Assembly (NCBI GenBank): GCA_008638375.1
Contig: CM018035.1
Location: 7,687,077 to 7,751,076, forward strand
DNA: 64,000 nucleotides
Direction: 5' to 3'
DNA from: Nyssa sinensis
Taxonomy: Eukaryota > Streptophyta > Magnoliopsida > Cornales > Nyssaceae
Positions 46,556-58,294 of this stretch are shown here, in pieces (within the stretch, counting starts at the first letter, position 1; the number at the start of each line of letters is the position of its first letter). The notes beneath the pieces were generated by a model. That model saw nothing but the letters and a program-made list of their open reading frames with translations. It was not told the origin of the DNA and ran no database searches. A program made the position numbers and the translations under genes.

Positions 46556-47700
46556 TCCAAGGTATGTACCGTAACAACTTGGAGTGAGAAATCAATAGTG
46601 TTCACTATGTCAAATACTTTTTTAGTTTTATTTGTAATTGGCATCTACACTCATTCAAGCTATGAAATCATCTGCCAAGTTGGGATCATGGGGGAAACAG
46701 ATAGCCTCCAAAGGAAATTTTGAGACTCGTAGGGTCTCGGACAATTATTCAAGTTTCTTCACCTTACCCAAAAAAAAAAAAAAAAAAATTCCTCACCTTG
46801 GGGCCTTTAGTATGCTGTTCCTATAAATATAGATCTGTTATTTTTTGGTAAATCAGTTATTTCTTGGTATATCTAACCCTCCCAAGACCTTGCAGTGGCA
46901 CGAGCCTCATACACTGGGCTAGCTCTTTTTTCCCGTTATCTCTTGAGACATTTATGACTTATTGTAACGTCTCAAAACTCATCTGTTTGTTGTTGATTTG
47001 CTACATTGAACAAAGTATAGACCTGATTTATAAATCACCTTTTTCATGCAACTTGTGTGACTTCTCGTTTGAGTTTTTGCAGTTTAGTTTAGGTTTTTTT
47101 GCGTTTCTGGTTAACTGGGACTTTATTTTATGCCAGGGAAAACCATATGCTTCCCCCAGAATCCTATTTTTTCCAAATTTGCAGGAACTTCTTAGAGGCA
47201 TATGTGGAAACCGGTGGGCAATGGCAGTTCTGGTTCAAAGAAACAGGGGAAATGTAAGAGAGAGAGAGTGGTTGCAAACAAGATGCATCATATGCTAATT
47301 TTTATCCGTAATTCTTTGGATCTTGTTTCCTACTACTGCTCTCCTGTTGGCAGGGAATCCATGGTAGTTTCTTTCCTTATTCCTTGGGCATCAAAGCAGC
47401 CAAATATTATTTAGTCATTTCCCATCCTTGTATTTGGTTTGTTTTTATTTCTGATTCTTAAGCTGCTTCCCATATCAGTAATTGTTTCTTGTAAAGGATC
47501 AAATGAATTCTACTCTTTTGGTTACCATCAAAATCATATACAGAATAGGGCACTTCATTTTGTATGAGAATTCCTGTATAGAATATCTATTTATATGACA
47601 CTGCTCTTTTATCTTTTCTTTTGTTCTCTTCCGCTGCTTCTTTCTAAATCAAACACAGGACAAGCAGCCTGCAACTTTAATGATCTTGTGATATTAGCCT
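46556..47700 (+). other. 3' flank of the 4CL-like gene
   Basis: Directly after the stop, CCAAG|GTATGT could be a donor for an intron in the 3' untranslated region, with TTTGCAG|GAACTT at 47184/47185 as acceptor. This is inference from splice consensus only. ORFs at 46638, 46864 and 47202 are not recognised. Confidence 0.35.
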
Positions 47701-47760
47701 GGCCCAATGATACACCACTGGCCTGATTGGGTCACTGAGTGGTGTGTCAGGCCAGTAAAA
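47698..47760. repeat. Imperfect hairpin
   Basis: CTGGCC...ACACCACT pairs with AGTGGTGTGTCAGGCCAG across a loop that contains GATTGGGTCACT. It could be a terminator-like RNA stem or a small inverted repeat; no function is evident. Confidence 0.6.
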
Positions 47761-47888
47761 GCATACCCATAGGCCTCATTTTCAGGAATTATACACTAAT
47801 GCTAGTTATACGTGGGATATGTATGTGTATTTGGGTTTTTTGCTTAGGAAGGGAAAACTCACTCCATATAAGTCCATGACATCTTTAA

Positions 47889-48070
47889 TTAGGGGTGTCA
47901 GTTTTTGACACACGACACAGAGTTAACATGTTTAGGTTGAGTATAAATGGGTTGATAAGTTTATAATCCTTGTTCAGGTTTTAGTTATATCAACATATAT
48001 TATACGACTTGACACATTTAATTATAAAAAAAATTATAAGTCAAGATAACTTGTCCTTGTCTCACATTGA
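47889..48070. mobile_element. hAT-type MITE fragment, copy 1
   Basis: It begins TTAGGGGTGTCAGTTTTTGACAC, followed by CACGACACAGAGTTAAC and GGGTTGATAAG. The same order of motifs appears at the right edge of the window (63.83 kb). Such GGGGTGTCAAT termini are common in non-autonomous plant hAT elements. Its right end was not found. Confidence 0.5.
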
Positions 48071-51000
48071 AAGCTTATCAAAATTTGAACTTTTTAACTT
48101 AGGACAAAGTTCATCACAATTGGAAAGAAAAAAAAATTGCACTAGTGGAAAGACAGGCAACTTTGTCATGTAAAAAATTAAAAATTACTTGTGCAACAGA
48201 TGTAAAAAAATTAAAAATCACTTGCAAAACAGGTGTGTATTGGAGAAGTCATGGGATTACAGTGGTGGATCTGTGGAGAGTTGGATGATGAGGTCACAGA
48301 GATAATATTTAATGGTCCTTAAACCATTCGTCTCGACAGGCTAGATGATCAAGAGTCGGATGATGAGGTCACAGAGAAAATATTTGATGGTCTTTGAACC
48401 ATTAGTCTTGATAGTGTAAATGATAGTTACATGTGCATGTCAGTATGTTTTATACACGTGATTATTATTTACACGGTCAAGACCAATGATTTAAGGATCA
48501 TAGGATAAATACTCGAGGTCATGGGAATGGACGAATCTATGTAAAGGACTGGGTGCTATATTTTGCAAAAAAGAAATTATGTAAATTCTAACTATAATTT
48601 TAAGATTTTTTTTTTCAATTCTCAATTTTGCAAAAGAAATTTTTTAACATTTTTCTCCAAAAAATTTCTAGTCACTCCCAAAAAAAAAAAAAAAAATTCT
48701 AACTCCGCCCTTGATCATGGGCTTACCTGTAACAAAGCATAGGGTTAAAGGTAAAGGATATCATGAATATGCCCCTACACGATTCTTGGCACGTTCAAAG
48801 TGATGGAATTTTTTAAATTAGAAAAGGCCAACTGCTCCTCAATGTGATACACGAAATTCTTGTTAGAACTCATGAGTCATGACAAGTAGCATTTCCCATT
48901 CAAAGTGTTTGCTAATGTGACTTAAATCATGTGTTTTACACAAATAAAACGTGTAGCTTTTGTGTTTTCTTTTGTTTTTGTGGTGTTTTGTGTTGATTTT
49001 ATGCAAATACTGTACCATAATTAGGTTGCGCTGCACTTCTTATCAAATTTTAAAAGAGGTATATCAAGAATCTTAGAACAACTACAGGAGTCAATTTAGG
49101 AGAAGCCATTCTTTTCTACTATCATTTTGGTTTCAAATGGAGTACTGTTTATCTTTCAAAATATGACCCATTGATGTATTCAGTTTGGATCTAACCCATG
49201 AATAGTGTAAAGTTGGATATATATATATATATATATATATTTGCATCAAGTAGAGAGAGAGAGGAGATCCAAAAGTTAGTTAAAAGAGAGAGAACAAGAT
49301 AGGTTGGTGGGAAGAAAAAAAAAATACAAAAATATATTAAAATATAAAATGAATACTGTTTTTTAATACCATTGTTTAACTGATATGTAAAGCTGAGAGG
49401 TATTAGTGTATGAAAAAAATACTGTAGCAACACTTAAATAAGTTTTTTGGGTCAAAAAATAGATCCTTTCTTGAAGTTGCTTTTAGGACTTGTTTGAAAA
49501 AAAACTAAAACCAGTTTAATAGAGGACAAATAAATTAATTACACATTATTATCCTACAGTTTGATCTCAGTTTCAAAGAAGGTCTTCCATTATTAATTGA
49601 AACAACTCATTATCCCAATTTATAATTTTATTCAAGTTAAAACATCACAATCCCACATGTAATTGTTTAAATTTATAATTGAATAGTAGATGAATAATGA
49701 TTTGAACAATGAATAGTGAATTTTCAAATACTATTCATGTCTTCAAATTTGAAGATGGGTTGAAAACTCCTTTTTGTTTTCCAATCTTCAAATTTGAAGA
49801 TTTGAAGGTGGGTTGGAGATGGTTTCATACACTATTCATGCATTAATTATTTTTATAATACTCCAAACTAATTATTAATTATTTTAAAGTATTTAAATTT
49901 TAAAATTAATTTATCAATAATTTTTTTAATTATTATTAATTATTAATTTTGTAATTAATTTTTTCAGAACTGTCAACTATTTTTAATTTGTAGTTTCTTG
50001 AATATATCCTTGAGTTTTTAACAAAAAAAAAAAGTGACAAATAATTGAAGTTTGGATAAATATATGTTAAATGATTGTATTTTGGACATAAATAATATTA
50101 TGAAAAATGGGATTTGAAAATTAAATAATAATTTGAATATTGATATAGTTGGAGCGAAAATGTAAAAATATGGAACCCATCATCTTCAAATTTGAAGAAA
50201 ATACCAAAATAAAGATGAATTTAAAGGTGGCAAGTTGGAGACATTTTCTAATTATGAAATCTCTAATTTTCTATTTATGTCTTTTTCCCCATAATTATTT
50301 GGCAAAATGACCTTTTTCCATATTTGCTTCCACAACATTGTTAATTAAGATTTCAAAGATGTGTTAATGTCATCGAATTTTCTCATTCAATGTTTTGCCT
50401 TAATTGATCCTTTTTTTCAAACCTGTATTCCCCCAAATATTACCTATTATGAAAATCATCAAAAAGTCCAACATGTTGTGAAGATGTCAAATTCTCAACG
50501 TAAAATTTTTGAATGAGTCCAGTACATTGAGATAGTAATGTGCTCATCGAATAATATCCTGTCATGTATAATATAATCACATTTTTTAGTAAAACATAGC
50601 ATATGTGATAGAATATTATTAGAATAACGCATTGATACGTAACGTACCAGACACACTTAAGAATACCTCTTTTTTTATTAAATTCATAGAGTTCTAATTC
50701 AAGAAATGTTTCTTTGTTGAATAACTATAAAATTAAAAATAATTTATTTTTGTTTAAGATGTTTAATTTCAGTCAAAAGGCAAATCTTGAAAGGACCCAT
50801 TTTTATTTTAAGTGAAAAAACAAATTAAAATTAAGGGTAGCAAGAAAATAGATTAGAAGCAAAGCAACAACAAAGTCTATTTTTTTTACTATTTATTTAT
50901 TGGTTACTGGTGATTTCCTAACTGTCCCCAAAGCCTTCCCCACTTTCTAATCAGAGACCTTGTTAAGAAAATGATTTATCATTTTAAAAATGGCAAAAAG

Positions 51001-52249
51001 CAAATAATCCTTTGATATATGATAGAAGAGGAAATGAATAAAGATGGCATATATTTTTATATATGATAGAAGAAAAAAAAAATACCAAACTCATTTTCAA
51101 ATTGTATGTTATAATTATAAAATAAATAGGGAACACATATATTTTTATATATCATAGAAGAAAAAAAATTATAGACAGTGTAATATGATAAAAACGATAT
51201 AATTATCGACATAAGAACAAATAATAACTAATTTTGTAATTGTTAGCTTGATATATATGATTGACCTATTTTTTAATAATTTAAACTTTTAGAACAATTG
51301 ATAATTTAATATGATATCAGAATTCTGATTCTAAGAAACCTTGAGTTTAAGCAGTGACAGATTCAGAAATTTTAATTAAGAAAGACAAATGATAAATTTT
51401 TAGATAAAGATTTTAGTTAAGAGAGACATATGATAGATTCATAGATATAAAAATTAGGATCATTCAGTTACAAATCTACAGATTATACCAAAATTATCAT
51501 AGAATCCAAGTCTAAATAAATTAACCTACCAAGTCCCTCAACCAGTTTATGATTAAAACACCCTCACATAATTCATAGTACCCATGTATAGAAAAAAATA
51601 TAAAATTTAATAACTCAAAAAATATAAATCAATTTTTAATAAAATTTATATATTTGAAATCAAAAAGTCGAGATCTATCAAATAAAATCTATATTAAATA
51701 TGAAATTTTGAAAGAAAAAAAAATGATCCAAAATAATAAAATTTCGTTTCAGCAAAACTGTAAATTTTACACTTTTTCACATTGAAAAGTGTAAAATTTT
51801 TAGTTTCATAAAAATTGAAAAAATTTTAGTTGTTATTAGACTTTCAAGATAGTAGAAATTTGTTTCAAAAAAAAAATTGTTTGAAGCACGATGATATCAC
51901 TAGTTGTGAAAACGTAAAATTTACATATTCTTAAATTGTAAAAATTTACACAGTCATAAAAATTAAAAAAGTTCAAGACAATCTGCCTAAATATAAAATC
52001 TAGACAACAAAACTCACTCTCATACATACCAAATCACAAAATTGTATATTTCTCAATCCATGACAAAGCCACAAAGTCCAAGCTTGATTTTGAAGTCCCA
52101 CCACACACAATAGAGGAAAAGGTTAATATAGCCATTACTTTCTTTTGCTTACTTTTTTCCTGAAAATTTTGTTGAAGTCAAATCCTCCCATAAGCAATTG
52201 AAAACGTCACTCACAATTTAAAGGCAGAATAGTCATTTTGCATTATGAA
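48071..52249. other. AT-rich intergenic spacer
   Basis: No gene is recognised. It contains a (TA)n tract at 49219-49240, two copies of CTTCAAATTTGAAGAT (a self-complementary motif) near 49742 and 49788, and many poly(A)/poly(T) runs. Confidence 0.5.
51762..51799. repeat. Perfect 15-bp hairpin of a recurring motif
   Basis: AAATTTTACACTTTT (51762-51776) and its exact reverse complement (51785-51799) are separated by 8 bases. Related text occurs at 9545-9595 and 32660-32680, suggesting a dispersed element family. Confidence 0.85.
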
Positions 52250-52690
52250 TGGAAACACATGGCAAGTTATAGGCAGCAAGACTCATTCGGCAAGACCTGA
52301 TTTGTTAGAGACTCCACTCATCAACAACGAAGATTGAGATCCGATTCATGGTAAGTGGAAGGTGACTCCATTTTTTCCGGTACATCATCAAAGCCTTACT
52401 CTCCGATGAAGAGGAGATTCAACTCGTGAAATCGTCCAAATCGTTATTGAAAACATACTGATGGCGAGAAGCTGTGATTGTGTTGTTGGCGGCGATAATG
52501 TTGAAGGAGAGGGAGATTCTATAGTAAGAGAGACTAGACCGGTGAGGGAAAGATATGTTATTTAAAGAGAAAGAGCTGTAGAGAGGAAGAAAAAACAAAC
52601 CAGAGTTTGAAATTGGGTGAACGTTGATGAGAGGGTTTTGAAAAAAAATAATTGTGGGTTAGGTAAGGGGTGTTCAGGTTATTTTTGTAA
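52250..52690. other. GC-moderate block, unassigned
   Basis: A stretch with GAGATCCGATTCATGG, TCTCCGATGAAGAGG and GTTGTTGGCGGCGATAATG looks like a gene leader or exon, but no frame longer than a few dozen codons is open and no family is recognised. Confidence 0.35.
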
Positions 52691-52914
52691 TTTTAAAAAA
52701 ATTAAAAATAACAACCCATCACAACGTGCCTGTGTTCAAAATATAAAGGAATGGATTGTCCTTCGGCTCAAAACAAAAAAGGCATGAATTTCATTCTAAT
52801 TTAATATCGGTTTAAGGGACTTAATATCAATTAATTCTAAAAATTTAAGAAATTTCATATGAATATATATATATATATATAAAATGAGGGGCCAGGTCTT
52901 ATCTTGATAAAAAA

Positions 52915-53130
52915 AAAAATTATAACAAAATTAGTTGTAAAAAATATAATATTCAAATTTTGGAGAGGTGAAAGTCCTATTTTGTTAAAAAATTCTAACA
53001 AAATTAGTAGTGAAAAATACAATATCTAAATTTTTAAGAGGGTTATGTCTTATTTTATTAAAAAATTCTAATAAAATTAGTGATAAAAAATATAATATTA
53101 AAATTTTTGGGGGTGGGTCATGCCCTTCTT
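52915..53130. repeat. 73-bp degenerate tandem repeat (three units)
   Basis: ATTCTAACAAAATTAGTAGTG-like text recurs about every 73 bp, each unit ending AAATTTTT-GAGAGGGT. A single related unit is seen at 54060-54150. Confidence 0.8.
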
Positions 53131-54568
53131 TATTCTCCTGGCATCCATTAATGAGTTCAAGTCTTTTCACTCCCCCTCAGTACAAAATTTGTACTCACTC
53201 AAGCATTTATTTTGTTATATTAGTGTGTCAACTCTTCACGTACAAGACAGAAATTAAAATTCTCACTTTCTTTAATGACTAGTTGGAAAGAATTGTAAAT
53301 TGTTATATTAGTTTATCAATTCTATATTTTGAAATTTTTATTTTAATTTTAAAATATTATTTTTAATACAACAATTATTATTATTTTTAATTAGTCGTTA
53401 ATATTATCAGATCAAATATCTAAAATGAATTCAAAGAAAAAAGAGGTGACATAACATGAATAAAACGTATCATTCATAATATTATATATAACACATTAGA
53501 TATGATTTATCATATTTTAACTTAGAAAGTAACAACTTATTAAAACAGTCAGCTTCGTAATCCAGTCAAATCTTAGAATTGACAACTCGTTAATAACTAT
53601 GTAGTCAAATTTTAGATTTAACAATTGTGTTGGAAATGGTCGGGTAACGGATAACGGGTAACAGACGAAATTGCATGCCTGACCCATGATTCTCCTCGCT
53701 ACAAATATGATCTTTGAACAAAACATCATTTTGTACGTGATTCTTCTCTCTCTCTCCCGTTCCGTCAAACTAAGCCTCAGGTCAGATTTTGAACGGTGGG
53801 TACGGTGTCTTCATATATGGAAAAGGAAGAGGAACCGACTACTTTTGGAAAAGAGGGTTCTTTCCTCCAACCGTGGTTTTACCCAAATTCTTGTCTCGTC
53901 TCGTGTCTGGTCGATTACCACCGACCAAACTCCTAATTTTGGTTTAATAGTCAAAGTTTTACTTTGCTTCAAAATAATTTCAATCAATTAGTGAAGGAAG
54001 GAAAGCACAATTATTAAACTTTAAAAAAGTTTATATATTTATATATATATATATATAAATTTAAAAAAGTCGAGTCTTATTTTTTAAAAATATTTTAATA
54101 ATAATAAATATAATATCAAAATTTTTGAGAGAGTCGTGCCTCCTTAGTCCGTGCAATCAAGCCTATTTTTTATTTTAAGAATATTTAATTATTTTTATTT
54201 TAATATTTTATTAATTGAAAATCATCTAGATATGTATATAGAATTTTGATGTAATAGAACCATTTTAGTTTGGAATTTTAATGAATTATTTAGTTATTAG
54301 AATATCTCTCTCACTCTCTCACTATATATATATATATATATATGCTTCTACTATTTTTCTCTTCATAATTCCTATACTATATCAAAAGAAAATAAAACCC
54401 ACAGAGAATAAATTTGCATAACAAAATATATGATTTCTTTTTTTACTTTTTCTGTTTTGATAAGAATCGATAAAAGAAATAATATTAATGCAAGAAATAA
54501 ATTTGGAGAAGACCTGCAATTAATAAATGAGTTTTTGTTCTAACTAAACATTAAAATAAAAAAATAAT
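53131..54568. other. Spacer, no gene seen
   Basis: A block at 53640-53960 has more balanced composition and a + strand frame of about 100 codons, but nothing recognisable. (TA)n tracts lie at 54037-54057 and 54324-54344. Confidence 0.45.
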
Positions 54569-55031
54569 GGATAAATTACACTGACTTATGAGATTTTTGA
54601 AATTACACTAATCTTCATACTTTACCTGAAAAATATACAGATACCTTTTTCTTGTCAAATTTTTTTTTTTCAAAATAACAATACTACCACTTTTATATTT
54701 CTTTTTTCAATTTTTTAAAGTTTGACCAATTTTTTTTTTCATTTTTTAAATAAATATTGATAAAAACCTTAAATTTATTTTTATATAAAATAAAAATAAG
54801 TTATTTATCTTAATTTCATTTTTAAATAAACAAAAAAATCTTTTAAAAAATTGGTCAAAATTAGAAAAATAAATAAATAAATAAATAAAATAGACAATTT
54901 TGTCATTTTAAAAAAAAACTTGACAGGAAGTATATATATATTTTCAAATAAAATAGAAGAAGTCGGTGTAATTTCAGAAACCTCGAAAGATGTCAGTATA
55001 ATTGTCATAAACCTCAGAGTGTAATTTGTCC
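54569..55031. mobile_element. MITE with GGATAAATTACACT ends
   Basis: The left end GGATAAATTACACTGAC and the right end, reversed, GGACAAATTACACTCTG pair, and both ends continue with further ATTACACT/ATACTGACA motifs. The flanking A-rich sequences AAAAATAAT and AAAATAAAT are similar, so a 9-bp duplication of Mutator type is possible but not certain. Confidence 0.6.
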
Positions 55032-55984
55032 AAAATAAATCTAATCTAAATAGTGGGTTAGTTATAGATTTTGCCATATTTAAGAGACCGAGGTTATATT
55101 TGAGAAAACAAAATTTTTTCATTCAACAAATATGGTCTATGTTCGTGATCTAATGCATGCACACAAATACACCTAAATAGAATTTCTCTCATTCCCTACA
55201 TTGTACTAAAAAAATCTTTATTTAAGTATTACATTTTTATATTAAAATATTATATAACTATTCAAATTCAAGACGGTATAATATATCTTAATTATATTAG
55301 AGACAATACTTAATTTCAAATTCGATGGTAATAAAAATTTTTATTCGGATATGTATCTTAATCACAAATTATCATATATACAATACATATATATTTTTTA
55401 TTTGTTTATTTTTATTAAAATTAAATAATCATATGATATATATATATATACATACACGTGAGCGTATGTATAACATTTTAAAATTATAATATGTAAGTGT
55501 GTAAAAAATTTAAAAAAAATTACTACTTAATTTGGATTCAATCATTGTACCTAAATTAGACGTTCTCTTTAAGAAAGTAGAAAACATCATACTTCCTTGC
55601 CGGCCTTTATTTTAAGGAAAAAGTGGCGTATGATTTGTTTAAAGAATCCCCAACAGACCCAAAATCTGAATCCACTAACGAAATGATGTTGGCAACCAAA
55701 CAGTCCTAACAAACTTTCACTGAAACTGTTAGAATTATAATCTCGTAACTAAAGAAAATTCTTACACTATCCTTTTATGGCTAGTTTTGATGATATTTAC
55801 TACAACAAGAGGGTTAAGTATTTAATTTTGAAACACTCGAAATTTGTAATATTCATGTCCCATATCGGTTGAGTGTGAGTAATTTGATTAGTATATAAAA
55901 TATCACAAACTTTTTTATTTTTTAGTATAAACTAAACCATATTTTCTAACGTTCTTCTCCTTTTATCATCAATTACAATAGACC
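55032..55984. other. AT-rich spacer
   Basis: Nothing recognised as a gene or element. Confidence 0.5.
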
Positions 55985-56530
55985 ACAAATCTATGTAACC
56001 AAATCACTTCACTTTTTCAATCATGCGCCTTTTTCCCTAGCCAATTCGCTACAATATTGACTTCACGATAAATATATTACCTATTGATACTCTTTTTCGC
56101 TAACTAATCTGCTGCAATATTGGCTTTACGATAAATATACTTTCCATTAATACTTAATCATTTTTTTCCTAATAATATTAATAAAATCTCTTATAATATA
56201 TTACAAATTGTCCAAGGACATTCTTGTTTATCCAACAAACTATTTATAACAATCTTTTCAGTTGTTCAGTTAGAAACTTTAACTCCAAGGGAAGAATGTT
56301 TGCTAAGAATAAATCCACCTGAAATAATATGTTTTTTCCTAGATCCATCAAAGTTCAACTTTTTGCTGCCAATGGGTGGCATCCATCTAACAAACCTCAT
56401 CGTCCCCCTCCCTGTCTTAAAACATCTTGTGTCAAGCCAATTATTAACTGTACTATATTCTTGAAATTTAACAGTAGTTTTCTCAATGATTTTAAAAGGA
56501 TAGAATCTTTCTTTTCGAAATAACATCATA
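55985..56530 (-). mobile_element. LINE-type RNase H domain remnant
   Basis: On the - strand, RWMPPIGSKKLNFDGS (about 56365-56410) is the usual start of the RNase H-like domain of plant LINEs, followed by GGFILSKHSS. Further on are NSLLDKQECPWTICNIL (about 56190-56245) and two degenerate versions of REVNIVANWLGKK (about 56035 and 56110). Gaps and stops separate them, and the doubled C-terminal motif implies a small internal duplication. No reverse transcriptase is present. Confidence 0.65.
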
Positions 56531-57477
56531 AGCTTTACTACTAATAACTTTAATTTAAGTTTTTGAATTATAATATTATGAGTTTTTCAGATTATTAAGA
56601 ACCCCACAAGGACGTGTGGTCCTAAGGGAGACTAGTACGATTGGTATATGACACTCATATACTACTAGTTTTCCTACTAACATGGGCTCTTCAAGTTGTT
56701 GATACAATAAGCTCGAGGCCTTACAAGGTTAAGTATCACAAAGACTAATTATTGGGAGATACATATTGCTGAATAAATTTTTGCTAGTTTTGAACTTAGG
56801 AATAGCAATTTGACATGTTCCGTTAAAAATCTGACATATCCTGTCTCTAATTAGACGTATTTGAGAGAAGTAATGTGAACTTTGCTAGGATTTGAAAAGA
56901 TGGCATAGCATCATACCTTGTCCCTTCCCAGTCCATCCTAATTATATAAAATAAAATTATAAATTAGAATACTTAAACACAACAAGCACCCAAATCTAAC
57001 ATGTGAATTAGCTAATTTCCTATCCTTTTCCATATCTATGTGCCCCCATAAATGGAAAATAGTTTAATGATAAGGTATTATGAATAACTAATATAATCAT
57101 TTAAATTAGTTTCTAACATGTCATATAAATAATGTTCTTCATGTGCTCTAATTTAAAATATATCACATGTTTAAAATTTATTTAAATGATCATAAATTTT
57201 CTCCTACCTTATAACTGAAATTCCTCCCCCCCCCCCACCCAATATCATACCTGCCCCAAAAATCTTATTGTAAGCTTGATTTATGCATAGATATATGTAT
57301 GTGTGTGTATATATAATATAAGATTAGTGATTAAGTAGATCGGATCGTATAAATATAATACGGGCTTGAGCTTGACCACTGTGTGGCAGCCAGTCCAAGC
57401 TCATGCCAGACCTGCCATACGACTATACAAGCTGGAATTCATAAATTGATCTCCTTGATTCGTGGGGAGGTTAGCTG

Positions 57478-57516
<39 letters not shown>

Positions 57517-57940
57517 CAAAGAGTTTTCTATATAATTTTTTTTTTTGAATTCAAAGTCTTGACCATTATGCTTCACTCTTTCCGCTATATGTATATGTGT
57601 TTATATATATAAATAATTTACTGTATTAATTATTATAAGACATACAACAATACTTATATATATATATATTTGTTAATTTTACAATTTTCTCACTCACATG
57701 AATGGAACTATAAAAACGAGAGTTTTTTTTTTTACCTCTTATTTACTCTTATAATTCAAATGCTAACTCTGTAAAAGAAATTATTATATAATTTCGAAAT
57801 AATGACGTGATTTTTTTTTTCTGAATATTATATTTTAGGGGGACAAAAACGACAGTGTGTACACTACCCTCCTCTGGGTCTAATCACTGTAGCTTCATCA
57901 AGCGATTTTTCTCTTTCTAAAGTCCAAAGCCTCTCTTCTC
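56531..57940. other. Upstream spacer of the DUF3537 gene
   Basis: AT-rich, with a C-run at about 57226-57236 and (TA)n tracts at 57484-57513 and 57655-57669. No gene is seen. Confidence 0.5.
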
Positions 57941-57948
57941 TCTCTGTC

Positions 57949-58294
57949 TATATACTTTCGCCTTTTTCTCTCTCTATATTTTTAGAATCTCAATCTTCGT
58001 CCAGACCCATTTCTCTCTCTTCTGATGCCGGCTTCCTCTGAACTCCATCCCAATTTTGTCTCTTAAATGTCTCTCTCACTCTCCCCTCCAAGACAGACAA
58101 AACACTCTCTCTCTCTCTCTCTCTCTCTCTACCTACTTTTTGGTAACTTATAACCAGACGTCGAAGTCTCTCTCTCTCTGATTCAAGTCCTCGCAGTCTC
58201 ACTTGTTTAATCAACTTTTTTTTTTCTCTCTCCCTCTATTCTGATTTCTGCAGCTAATAACCAGAAGTTTGAACTCTTTATTCCCCTCTAAATC
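57949..58294 (+). promoter_or_regulatory. TATA-like site and CT-rich leader of the DUF3537 gene
   Basis: CTATATAC at 57948-57955 is followed by about 340 bases of strongly pyrimidine-rich sequence with a (CT)n run at about 58103-58131 before the ATG. CT-rich 5' leaders are common in plant genes. The - strand ORF full of Arg-Glu repeats here is only the reverse reading of the CT run. Confidence 0.45.

Noticed and set aside
57990..58214. - strand ORF rich in Arg-Glu repeats
   Set aside because: It is only the reverse reading of the CT-rich leader of the DUF3537 gene.
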